Assembly (NCBI GenBank): GCA_026027325.1
Contig: JAMSLZ010000001.1
Span: 2,046,001-2,110,000 of the forward strand
From: Actinomucor elegans
Taxonomy: Eukaryota; Mucoromycota; Mucoromycetes; Mucorales; Mucoraceae
Reading direction: 5' to 3'
DNA length: 64,000 bases
In this document: piece by piece, positions 10,835-21,392 of the stretch
Position numbering within the stretch: position 1 is the stretch's first letter
Layout: every line of letters begins with the position of its first letter
Notes under the pieces: model-generated
What the model was told of the DNA's origin: nothing
The model's input: the letters and a program-made list of their open reading frames with translations, nothing else
The model's database searches: none
Made by a program: the position numbers and the translations under genes

Positions 10835-13076
10835 ATGGAAACTGACACTTCCACTACTTTGTTTGATACGACTGATTTGCTCTTCTTGGGTGCTATCGGT
10901 TTAGGAACCGCTGCTTGGTTCAGTAGACGTCAAATTGCTGACCTGGTGTTTGGCAAAAAGAAAGAGCCTGTAGTTATTACTGGTTCTAGTCCAGCTCAAC
11001 AAAAACGAGAAACCAATTTTGTTAAAGTCATGGAACAGCAGGTAAAAAAAAAAACGTTGGCCGATGCCCTTCATTAGCTTGGTCATTGACACTGGTAATA
11101 GGGTCGTAGAGTGATTGTGTTCTATGGTTCACAAACAGGTACAGCGGAAGGTTACGCCGCTCGCATTGCTAAAGAATGTTCACAACGTTTTGGCGTAAGT
11201 TGCATGACGGCCGATTTGGAATTATACGATCTCAGTTACTTGGATCAAGTACCAGAAGACAAATTGGTTATTTTTGTTTTAGCTACCTATGGTGAAGGTG
11301 ATCCTACCGACAATGCAATTGAATTCTGGGATCTGGTAACTGAAGATGAACCTAGCTTTTCGGAAAACAGCGAGGATCGACCTTTATCCAACCTAAAGTT
11401 CGTCTTATTTGGTTTGGGTAACAAGACTTATGAGCAGTATAATGAAGTTTCACGCCGTGTCAACAAGTGCTTGCTGAAATTGGGTGCTCAGCGTATTGGA
11501 GAAGCTGGTGAAGGTGATGATGATGGTTCATTGGAAGAGGATTATTTGGCTTGGAAGGAAACTATGTGGCCTGCTTTTTGTGAGGCCTTGGGTGTGGATG
11601 AAAGCTCTGCTCGTTCAGGCCCTAGAGTTCCTATTTATACTGTTGAAGAACTAAGTGACTATGAAAAGGACGACGTTTACTTTGGTGAATTGGCTGAAAG
11701 ACCCAAGAATGGAGCGTAAGTTGTTACTTATTTATCCATCCAATGTATTGATACTGACTGTATGTATGTATAGTAAAATTATTTTCGATGCTAAGCGTCC
11801 TTACATTGCGCCAGTCACAAGTCGTGAATTGTTTCATGGTACAGATCGTCACTGTATGCATGTTGAAGTAGATGTCAGTAATACCAATATCAGTTATACT
11901 ACTGGCGATCATCTTGCTATCTGGCCTACCAACAATGAAATCGAAGTCAATCGTCTTGCTTCTGTACTGGGTTTGACTGATAAATTGGATACGGTAGTAA
12001 TGGTCAAGGCTATTGATCCTACTGCTCCCAAAAAACATCCTTTCCCTGTACCTACTACCTATCGTTCCATGTTTAGGCACTATATGGAAATCAATGCCCC
12101 CATCTCACGTCAAATCTTGAACTCTTTTGTTGAATATGCTCCTTCTGAAGAAGCTAAAGCTGCGTTAACCAAGCTAGCTACCGACAAGGACGAATACCGT
12201 ATCCATGTCAGTGATGCATGCCGCAACCTTGGCGAAGTACTTCAATTAGTGGCTGGCAATGATACTCGCCCTGGGTTGTTTTCCAAAGTACCCTTTGATT
12301 TGATTGTGGAGAACGTGGCTCGTATGCAACCTCGCTTTTACTCCATCTCCAGTTCTGCTAAAGAAAGCCCCAAACTCATTTCAGCTACTATCGTCACCTT
12401 GGCTTACCAACCCACATCAACGCCTCATCGTACTGTGTATGGTGTTAATTCCCATTTCTTGTATAGTATTCAAATGCAGAATACTGAAATCAACCAAGAA
12501 CATCCTGTGTATGATTTGGCTGGCCCTCGTCAAGCTTATTTGGAAAATGGTGTATGTCAAAAGGTGCCTGTACACGTTCGTCATTCTCAATTCAAGTTGC
12601 CTCGTAATCCTACTGTGCCTGTGATCATGGTAGGTCCTGGTACAGGTGTAGCCCCTTTCCGTGGTTTTGTACGTGAACGTGCTTTAGAGAAACGCAATGG
12701 CAAACCTGTAGGCACAACCTTGCTGTTCTACGGCAGTCGTAACCAAGCTCAAGACTATCTTTATGCGGATGAATGGCCAGAGTTATTTGAAACTTTAGGT
12801 GGTGACTCACGCATCATCACTGCTTTCTCTCGTGATCAAGCGCAAAAGATTTATGTTCAACATCGTCTTCAACAAGAAGGTGCTCATGTTTGGAGTTTAT
12901 TACAAAAGGGTGGTTATGTTTATGTCTGTGGTGATGCCAAATCCATGGCTCGCGATGTGAATCAAAGCTTTATTAACTGTGCCATTGAATTTGGTGGTTT
13001 AACGGACGTAAAAGCGCATGAATATGTTAAAAGTCTAAGAACTACAGGCCGTTATCAAGAAGACGTTTGGAGTTAA
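10835..13076 (+). CDS. CPR: NADPH-cytochrome P450 reductase
   Basis: Three exons (10835-11041, 11102-11715, 11774-13076) give 707 aa, normal for the family. The order is: N-terminal membrane anchor (LLFLGAIGLGTAAWF, about 14-28); flavodoxin/FMN domain with YGSQTGTAEGYA and ATYGEGDPTDNA; connecting domain; FAD domain with RFYSISSSA; and NADPH domain with GPGTGVAPFRGF, YVCGDAKSMARDV and the C-terminal DVWS. All cofactor motifs are intact. It passes electrons from NADPH to ER cytochromes P450, for example in sterol synthesis. The ATG at 10835 was preferred to an in-frame codon 21 nt upstream because the protein then opens with a short lumenal tail before the anchor. The leader is T/C-rich. Confidence 0.95.
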
Positions 13077-13400
13077 ATTTCACTTCTTCTTTATACTACT
13101 AATTACTGCATTAATAATCCTTACATAAAGTTCACCTTCTCTTTTTTTTTATATTTGATAAACAAGTCCCTTTCTTGTATACATTTTACTATTACTACTA
13201 TATTCCCCCACTCACCTTTTTTCATTATTATATACATAATAAAACTGTAATTAATAAATATGAATTGCTACAAAGTACAATCAACTTCCCCCCGTACCAT
13301 TACCAGTCCAAAGCTTTCAAATACTGGGTAATGTGCCGGATGAAGGTTACTGGTTAACAAATATGGCAGTATCTAGATTTAAAAATTTTGCAACTTCAAT

Positions 13401-13487
13401 AATTCATTTTGAGCATTTATGCTAGTAATCGGATGTAACATTATGTCGGTATTGGCCGAGAGATCTATTATTGATCTATAGATCCAG
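13401..13487 (+). repeat. Dispersed intergenic repeat, copy
   Basis: Pieces TTCATTTTGAGCATTTATGC, GTAATCGGATGTAACATT and GGCCGAGAGATCT follow the order of the family consensus. It ends in TGATCTATAGATC, a self-complementary block also seen beside the copy at 18.19 kb. Confidence 0.75.
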
Positions 13488-13572
13488 TTTGTATAGAAAA
13501 TATGCATTTTTTTTTTGTCTATTAAAGCCCATTGAACTTTTGTCCAGCAATCACCCTAAGAGATAGGGTAGC

Positions 13573-13630
13573 TTATTTTGAACATGTACTGGCATCATAT
13601 ACGATACTACAGCCAGAATTGATCAAGAAA
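13573..13630 (+). repeat. Dispersed intergenic repeat, copy
   Basis: TTTTGAACATGTACTGGCAT, then ACGATACTACAGCC and AGAATTGATCAAGAAA, in consensus order; diverged in the middle. Confidence 0.6.
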
Positions 13631-14381
13631 AAGTAGGCGTAACAGCACATTTGACATTGAAAAAAAAGGATTGATTCCCGAGAAATTCTAATAAAGCAGC
13701 CTTAGGCTTCCCTTTTTCAAGTCTTGATTAACATCTACCACTTTATTGAAGAGCATAGGCAATATTCTTAAAACACAACTAATAAGAGCTATAGGGTCAC
13801 CAAATACGAGAGGAAACACATATTTCATTTGGTCTAAAAAAACTCATAATTGTACTTCAAAAATATACAAAAAAAAACATTTTTGTCAAAAGGAAATATT
13901 AGTATATGTTTATTCCGTTTGATACAAATCTCATTAACACACTTTCTACCTATTTGAATGTATTACTTACGTCAAACTGTTTACCAAAGAACGTCATAGC
14001 GATAATTTCAGAGTTTCATCGGAGATTTTCGTAACATCTAACCACCGTCATCCAATCAAAACTTCAAAAGATACTACGCCATCATCACATGAACCAACAA
14101 TACGGGAATTGTTCCGCTTTAAATATCAATAGCTTTTACTATCCATTGAGTTTTCTTTTTTTTTATATCTTCACTTTCATTTATTCTGATAGATGAACGA
14201 AGGTCAATACTGTGTGTCTATGATATGGAGCATGAAGGATTAACTGATTCCGTATCAGAGGTTAAAGACAATCAAAGCTGCATTTAGAGCGGAGATACAT
14301 CTTTAATAGCAGACTGTCTTATGGCGCTTGAGGTATCTCCATTCCTAAACAGGGCACTTGAAATGGATTACCATCTTGTAT

Positions 14382-15231
14382 GTGTTTGAGTTTAGTGCAA
14401 GTTTATCTAATGGATTTATCGCTCGATAAAACGCGCTTTTTTTTGGCGTGTTTGAGTTTAGTGAAAAATCATGTTTAGTGGATGAACACTTGGTAAAACC
14501 GCTTGATGGATCGCAAACTGAGCCATATCTGAACTTGCTAGCAGTTAAGTTACCCTGTTAGTTTGCTTCTCACAGTATTTTTGTACGGCGTTTGGAGGAA
14601 TGCCCATCCTATTGAGGGGCTCTTGGATGGGATGCTAACTGAGCTGTATAACAAGTTATCCACGCTTGATTCCCCCTTATCTAGCATATGGCGTTTGGAG
14701 GGATGTTCGATACTGTTAGTAGGGCACCGTATTGAACTGCAAACCGAGCCATACCCAGATTGCTTTTGTACGCGGTCTGGTTTCCCTACTCTCATCTACC
14801 AGCGTTGAAGGTTGTGGTAATATGTCTTGCCGCTTTTTGTTTTCCGACGCGCAAGGAAAATGAGGAAAAGCTTGATGTATCCTTTAACACGGACAGCTCT
14901 GAATGGATGGCCAGCTGGCTGTCCCTAGTCAAAGAGAAAGCGCTAGAGCGTCGTTCCCGACGGCTTACTGGGCTCCACTTGTAAAGAAGGGATGGCTTTA
15001 CAATGTACCGGTCGGTTAGGTTTTATTGTCGAGTTTGTCCACTTGGCACCATTGTTCGTAGGAGATTGCAATGGTAAACGTAGAACCCCCTTGGTAAAAC
15101 GGATAGGCTACTTGCGATTATCTTTGGCGTTGGGCGGGAATGCACAAGACACAACCTCCTCGTGGTCATTCCCGGGCAACGTTCTTATTTTTATGGAAAG
15201 AACGGCTAGTGGTGTCTTATCTGAATAGATG
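14382..15231 (+). repeat. Diverged tandem repeats in a GC-richer block
   Basis: The 16-mer GTGTTTGAGTTTAGTG occurs exactly at 14382-14397 and 14448-14463. A second unit starting GGCGTTTGGAGG occurs at 14587 and 14691. A third motif recurs as GCAAACTGAGCCATAT (about 14514), GCTAACTGAGCTGTAT (about 14633) and GCAAACCGAGCCATAC (about 14738), a period of roughly 105-120 bp. Up to 15231 the DNA is less AT-rich than its surroundings and holds several ORFs of 74-81 codons in different frames (one contains EWMASWLSLVKEKALERR). It reads like the decayed end of a repetitive element. I cannot name the family. Confidence 0.6.
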
Positions 15232-15540
15232 TATATTGTATATATGAATTAATAAATAAATAACACACTATTTTATTTTGCTATTTAAGTTAATTTTTAT
15301 GTGTATTGAGTTATAATAAAGAGTTATTGCATATCTTTGATGTTCAGCTATTGTTAATAATTATTTCAAAAATGTATTATACTTTCTAAAAGAGTTATCC
15401 ATTATAGATAGCAATGCAATCTGCTTATAGGCAATATCTACTTCCTAGCAGTGAAATGGCTTTTCCCAAGTAATGAAATATTAAACAAACGTACGGCATT
15501 CAATCAAAAATCTCTGAAGCTAAAGATGTACCAGATCTTT

Positions 15541-16140
15541 CTACAATGTATTATCATTGCTCATTGGCATTACATATCTTCTGAAAAAATCTGGTCGCAC
15601 TTTTAGAAAAAAGTTATGGAAATTAGTTATGTCGTATAAATGCTTTGTTTTTAAAATGAGTTGTATGTTTAAACAATCATTAAACCCCTTTACTGAGCAA
15701 TTAAAAGCTGGATCAGAAATATTTCCAGTGCCTACCTTTATATGCTTAGGAAGATTACCTTTTTTGAGTACATATTCTTTTTTAGCAGAGCTCTTCAAAA
15801 CAGACCGGAGCTGCTCAATCAGATTCAACTCGGGCAAGTACAAAAGGTTATAGCCACGTTATTCAATAATTTCACCAACTTTATTAGCTACATATATGGG
15901 AGCATTATCCGTAATAAGCCGGAAGCCCTTCATCTTCTGATACTTATCCATTTCATCCAAAATATCAGCTATAAAATTGACATAATGGTTTATAACAATG
16001 CCTTTGGTGTACTTTTGGCCATTATTAAACCTTCTATTCCTATTAAGTGGTATATGTTTTCTAAGGGAAACCTTAATCAAACCAAAAGCCGAGATTATAC
16101 CCAAGATTGAAGTAGTGTTCGTTCTTACCGCTAATACCTT
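15541..16140 (-). pseudogene. C-terminal relic of a Tc1/mariner-type transposase
   Basis: Two minus-strand frames read as one DDE-type catalytic C-terminus: NTTSILGIISAFGLIKVSL, HYVNFIADILDEMDKY, GFRLITDNAPIYVANKVGE (the DNAP catalytic Asp block), then a stop, then LPELNLIEQLRSVLKSS (the PELNPIEQ block with the catalytic Glu) and a short tail. The canonical block before PELN (YSP) is missing and at least one stop lies between frames, so it is inactive. The N-terminal DNA-binding part is absent; immediately upstream lies a piece of a different transposase. Confidence 0.8.
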
Positions 16141-16156
16141 AACCTTTTTTTTTATT

Positions 16157-17145
16157 TTATTTTTTACCATGGACATGTATGAAATGTATCTTAAGAGCCT
16201 TGAAAGTATCGAACAACGCATACTTGTACTTGGTTGCTATGTGTTTCATAATCGATAGTGCGCCAAAATAGGGATTTATTCGACGTTTACGATAAAATGC
16301 ACCGTCCATATGAATGACACAAGAGCCATAGGGTTGGACGACGTGACAGATTGTATCGAACAAACACTCAAACTTCTCAGCATTGAAGTATCCATGATAG
16401 TCAATATATTGATTTTTGCCACCTTGGACAGGCCACACATTCACACTTTCCTGAATGATTTATGCTCTTCGCCCATGATCCTTTTTGAAGACAAGAAGGC
16501 GGCAAATATTACAAGCATTGATTTTCTTCTGCTTTCATTTACAATACCTCGTGGTCTTACCCAAGTACACCCTGTAAAATAACCTATATGACAGTAAGGC
16601 TCGTCAAGAAATACTTCAGGTTGATTGAGGTTGGATTTGCAGTTACTATTGGCCAAACGCTGCTTAACAGAAAATTCTCTGTATACCATGTTTGTAGGTG
16701 AATCATGAAGGATGTTTCTTCTAATACCCTTTTCATACTTGAAACCTAAAATATGAATATCTTTCAAAAGTATATTATATAAGATCTTATCATGATAAGA
16801 GTCTTCTAACCTCTTCATCATCCGTTTGATAGTATTGATTTTGCCACTTTCGTTGTTTTGAAGAATAGTCTCTTCTACGGAAGAGTTATATTTCTGATCA
16901 AGAGAATGTCTTGATCAACCAACAGGTTCATCTTCGGAAGCTTCCGCAGGATGATTATACATGAATAGTCTTGCGGTGTATTCAGAAACACTGCATACCT
17001 TCATTACAAGATCCTGTTTTTCAAGGTTGCAATACTCTCTGCCTTTAAATTGTGTTCCCAAAAGAATACTGTAAACATAGGTCAAATTCTTGTGAGCGTT
17101 ATTTGACAAATATGTATTTTTTATTGCTTCAATGGGAGATTGCAT
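16157..17145 (-). pseudogene. Relic of a second, different DDE transposase
   Basis: Reading from 17145 downwards: an N-terminal helical domain, a stop, then a second frame (16821-16441) with QPEVFLDEPYCHIGYF, the first catalytic Asp block, and an Arg-rich stretch. A third frame (16444-16157) follows with NVWPVQGGKNQ, YHGYFNAEKFECLFDTI and GSCVIHMDGAFYRKRRINP, the second catalytic Asp block. The order and spacing match a DDE family I remember from Mucoromycota, in which the stretch after IHMDGA leads to the last acidic residue; here it degenerates and abuts the mariner-type fragment. At least two frame breaks. No terminal inverted repeats found by eye. Confidence 0.75.
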
Positions 17146-18043
17146 ATTTTTTAGCTGAATTTGATTAATGAAATTAATTAAGGTAAAAAGATTAATGATT
17201 AGATCTTCGCATCTTTTTTTTTATATTAAAAACGACTCTAAGCTAGTAATCACTGTTTTTGCCATGGTGCCAGGAACGACATGCTCCTTCATGAGATTGA
17301 TATTATTCGCCAATTGTTGGTGAGCGATTCGTTTTGACAGTTCTGAACGGTTCTTTGATAATTGTGTCAAGTAATTGACTAGAAGCGAGTCTCTAGGAGA
17401 GTTCAGAGTCCAGAAATCTATTGACACTATTAGCTAGTGTTCATTGAGAAAAGAATATCTGGTAACTAAAGTTTCTCCCGTACTGATTGTGTCAGAGTAT
17501 TTTTAAGTTGGCTTATTGTTGATTGAAAGTAAAAGACCAAGGCTGAATGGGCTTGAAAAAACAGAGGAACTACACGCAACTATGTAGCGCTTTGATTATT
17601 CAAGTCTTTGCATTTACAAAAGAGATATTTGGTATTATAAGGTTACTTCTTTAATATGTAACCAGGACAAACTTATATGAGTTATAAAGTATATACTAGT
17701 ATATCTTAATAACAATAATACAAGTGTCATTAAAAATGGCTTGAATTAACTAAGAGGTAACTGGGTGTGAAAGATGGAGAAAATATGTCAGCATGAAATT
17801 CAGTTCAAACGGACTGTTAAATAAATTAACCTGTAAATTATAATAGTTATAAGCTAAATATGTACATGCTTTTATCAAGTAACAACTCAGACTGTTCATT
17901 ACAGTTCAATGTTCTCGCACATACCACTTATACATGTTCCAACAAGGATTGTAGAGACAAAAAGAAAACTGTGCTTTCGTCTGATATTATGCCATTTGGG
18001 TTCAACCTTAATCTTTATCTGAAATCATGTTATTTTACCTTGC

Positions 18044-18115
18044 TTGCATTCCTTGATCGATTCTGGCTTAATGTCGCATGTGATGAATAGTGCTACATAC
18101 TCGCAGTAAACCGCT
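18044..18115 (-). repeat. Dispersed intergenic repeat, inverted copy
   Basis: Read on the minus strand: GAGTATGTAGCACTATTCAT, then CACATGCGACATTAAGCC, then AGAATCGATCAAGGAATGC. One of the clearer copies. Confidence 0.75.
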
Positions 18116-18185
18116 ACACTTGTTAGCAATATTATTATCTGAATAAATTTCAACAGGTATACTATATTTTAGTGATCGAGTGAGA

Positions 18186-18280
18186 ATCTAGATCTATAGA
18201 TCAGTAGATCCTACTGATCTTGGTTTAATATCTCATTTGATGTCCAACACATGCTCAGAATCTATTAGAACCATTATTTA
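18186..18280 (-). repeat. Dispersed intergenic repeat, inverted copy with palindrome
   Basis: Read on the minus strand: GGTTCTAATAGATTCTGAGC, then ATGTGTTGGACATCAAATG, then AGATATTAAACCAAGATCAG. It is joined to a perfect inverted repeat, GATCAGTAG-atc-CTACTGATC (18199-18219), and to GATCTATAGATC. Confidence 0.8.
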
Positions 18281-18537
18281 ACTGTAGTCTGATTAATATA
18301 TTATATATGTCAGTGATTGGCTGTGAATTATGACTCTTTTATAAAACAATTCTCATTGCTATGTGTATCCTAATCATGAGTATGCGATTCAGGAACATTG
18401 TTTCCATCACTTCGTTTGATCAAATTAGATTTACTATGTCAACTGATTGATTTTTTTGAAAGTAAAATTCTTGAGTATTTTTATTATATGATAATGAAAG
18501 ATGTAAAAAAGATGATGATTAAAAAAAAAAGCATTGC

Positions 18538-20198
18538 TTATTGTTTTTCTTCAATGGGGTCTGTCTTGCTAACAAAGGCTTCAGTTTGTTCAGTAGTAGT
18601 GGTAGATGAGGTAGTAGTAGATGGTCCCACTGCAGCCGCAACTGCAGCCGCAACAGCTGCAACAGAAGGGTCGGAAGGAGTGTCAACTGGAGTACTCACA
18701 ATATCTGCGTGTGGCACTACTGTTGATCCATCATTATTTAGAGTTGAATCAGCAGTGGTACTTGTGGTAGAAGAAGCAGGAATAGCAGGAACAGGTTGAG
18801 GAGTAGGCTGAGGGGCAGATGATACCATAGTTTCAACCAATCCAGCGTTTTCCGAAGTGCCCACTACCATAAGATCCTGGCGAGGACCGTAGAATCTTTC
18901 AGGTGAATACTTTGTTTGTAATGTTTGTAGTAAAGGTTGTGTTTCTGGTCTTTGGAATTCACGCATAAATTCACCCCATTCACCAGTATTGAAGTTATGT
19001 AACAATTTACGGCCAGAGACTTGTTTACTCAACAGCAAGAACCCGCGTCCTACAACACCACAGACTTGGCAAATACGCTCACCGATAGTCAATCTTCTAC
19101 GAATCGCTTCCCAGTTGGTGCTGACCAAGACCTTTTCGATATCAGCGCGACATTGGGCCAAAATAGGTCGTGGATCACCGCCCTCCATCTGTTGCTGTTG
19201 CTGGCGTTCTGCTTCTAAATCACGATAGGCTAAATACAATTGAAAGTACTCGTAGTTGTAATAGACACCAGCGTTTTTGGGCGCAAAATCACAATCATAA
19301 TGAGCAGGCAAGTTGGCAAATGCAGCAAAACGATGAAGAGGAGCTAAAACACCAAACTTGGTGGATCGTTCGTGACCTTTGATAATCAACTTGACTTCAC
19401 TATCAACAATATTGGCTTGATGTAATAAATCGGCTTCTGATACCTTTAGCAGGTCTTGAATTACTTCATTACCTAATTGTAAATGTTAGTACAAAAAGCA
19501 AAGATGCGCATTATACAAATCTTACGTCGAACAGCATATTCTTTATCTCTTGGTGATGCCTTTTTGGCACGTTTAGGAGTACCATCTTTATTTTCATTTG
19601 TTTTTCTCTTCGACGCTGCAGCAGTGGTTGTAGTGGGTTGAGAAGCTACTTGTTGGTTCAATTGATGATGATCTACGTTGACAGAAGCCAAAGCCGCTTG
19701 AAGTAAATGCTGTGGTGAACCATCAGCAGCAGCAGCAGAGAAAAGATTAGAAGTGTGAGTAGAGCCAACATCATGCATGAGGCCTGAAGTTGTGCTGGCC
19801 ACCAATTGAGGTTGAGGGATATCAGAGGTTGTATCATTGGTAGGCTGCTGGAATAATTGCACTGTATCGTGCTGTGTTCCAGCTACATTAACTGCGAATA
19901 TTTGCTGCTCTTGGCGAAACATGATCTTACTCATATTGGGCACTTTCAAGAACGAAACTGTATCACCTAGAGCATGGCAAAGCGCGAAAAACATGGCTGC
20001 TGTTTGTTCAGGCGATCTTTGTGTCTTGATATCTTTTACACATTGGTAAAATCGCAATATACGGTCATCACTCAAGATATCAGCCAAGGTGGGAGAAAGA
20101 ATACTACAGTCGTCTTGTTGTGGTGGTTGCTGCTGTTGTTGCTGTTGCTGATTAGGCGATTGAACATAGCCGTCTTGTGCTGAAGATCCTGCGTCCAT
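18538..20198 (-). CDS. Uncharacterised Q-rich, probably nuclear protein
   Basis: Two exons (complement 18538-19472 and 19526-20198) splice in phase (RR-NEVIQD) to 535 aa. Residues 1-35 hold a polyglutamine run; about 35-95 form a helical segment (SPTLADILSDDRILRFYQCV, then MFFALCHALGD). A bipartite basic motif (KRKTNENKDGTPKRAKK) near 205-222 suggests nuclear import. The second exon encodes the most compact part: KLIIKGHERSTKFGVLAPLH, CDFAPKNAGVYYNYEYFQLY, a CQVCGVVGRGFLLLSKQ segment and GEWGEFMREFQRP. The last 110 residues are low-complexity Ser/Thr/Pro/Ala. I do not recognise the family; a fungal chromatin or transcription protein is a guess. The start is the ATG at 20196-20198, after which composition becomes protein-like. 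Confidence 0.75.
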
Positions 20199-20413
20199 TT
20201 TATAATTTTCTAAATTTCCTTTTGTTCGGTATAAGGATAAACGTTCCAAGCCGGACGATTTATACACAAAAGAGTGAAAAGGAAAAAGAGGATGAGAGGA
20301 TGAGATGATACGAATTCATTGAGATAGGGCCCGGGCCAGACAAGCCCAGTAAGAAAAATTTTTTTCTCTCTTTATTAGACGCATTCCAATTGGCTGATAC
20401 GTCACAGGTTCAT

Positions 20414-21392
20414 TTAACGAAATGTCTGCTCAAGAAGCCAAGCTTCATTTACTGTTTTTTCAATAGAGAGGGCCTGTTCACTTGAGATGCCCAAGAGCGG
20501 AACACGACAAATGCCTTGTCCGTAACCCATTTTTGATTGAATAAAACACTTAGTGCCTGGTATACCATGCCATCTGCAAAGTGCATCATCCGCTTCAACC
20601 AGCTTGTGCTGTAGCTCAATGGCTTCCTGTATTTTACCTTGTTCATATAGCTTTTGTACTTGTACACAGAGGGTTGGAAACACATTACCCGCACCCGGAA
20701 TTAAGCCTACTGCGCCCATCAACAGTTCAGGTAGAAAGAAATCAGCAGATCCAGCCAATAAAGTAAACTCTATCAAACATTCTGTGAGTTTATAGAACAA
20801 ACAAACAAACAAACAATAAAATACCTTGAGGATTGGTCTTTTTCACTAGGTTTGCCATTTTACCAACATTGCCATCTGTACCTTTCAGCCCAATAATATT
20901 CTTGTGCTTAGACAACTCCACCAATAATTGGACGCTCACATCAACACCTTGACATACGCCTGGATAATTGTAGATAATAATAGGTATCGGAGACTGATCA
21001 GCCACTTTTGTATAGTATTCAAACAAAGCATTATGATCCATAGCAGCGCGATAAAAAGATGGAGGTAAAATCAACGCAAATCCTGCCCCAGCCTCTGCTA
21101 CTGCTCGGGCATAAGTAATTGTCGTTTTAGCACTTTGAGCTGATGCACCAGCAATGATCTTGAGCTTCGCATTATACTTTTGAACAGAGTGAGCGCATTG
21201 TTGAATCACTTGTATTCTTTCTTGTTCAGATAGGCTCACTGCTTCACCCATGGAACCTAATACTACAACACCTGCTATGCCAGAGTTGGCCAAGAACTTG
21301 ATATGCTGATCAAATGCATCCAAGTCGAGATCTTCGTTTGGTTTGAAGAATGTAGGTACAGGAACAAATACACCGCGTCCGAGAGAAGTCAT
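20414..21392 (-). CDS. DHDPS/N-acetylneuraminate lyase-family aldolase
   Basis: Two exons (complement 20414-20781 and 20825-21392) give 311 aa, the usual length of this TIM-barrel family. Signatures are GVFVPVPTFF at the start, GVVVLGSMGEAVSLS (the GTxGE-type substrate loop, here GSMGE), the Schiff-base neighbourhood IPIIIYNYPGVCQGVDVS with its conserved Tyr, the lysine block NIIGLKGTDG, and LLAGSADFFLPELLMGAVG. Active-site Tyr and Lys are both present, so catalysis is expected. Fungi make lysine through alpha-aminoadipate, so true DHDPS activity is unlikely; a 4-hydroxy-2-oxoglutarate aldolase or sugar-acid aldolase role (HOGA1 or L-KDG aldolase type) fits better but cannot be settled here. 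The 43-nt intron contains TTTG repeats. Confidence 0.85.

Larger units (their letters stand above)
13077..14381. other. Intergenic region with dispersed-repeat copies
   Basis: No coding potential beyond chance ORFs. Two copies of the dispersed repeat are listed separately (13401-13487 and 13573-13630). The rest is AT-rich and unremarkable. Confidence 0.6.
17146..18537. other. Intergenic region downstream of the transposon relics
   Basis: Holds a 68-codon minus-strand ORF (17221-17427) with protein-like composition (NYLTQLSKNRSELSKRIAHQ) that may belong to another decayed element. Two inverted copies of the dispersed repeat are listed separately. No supported gene. Confidence 0.5.
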
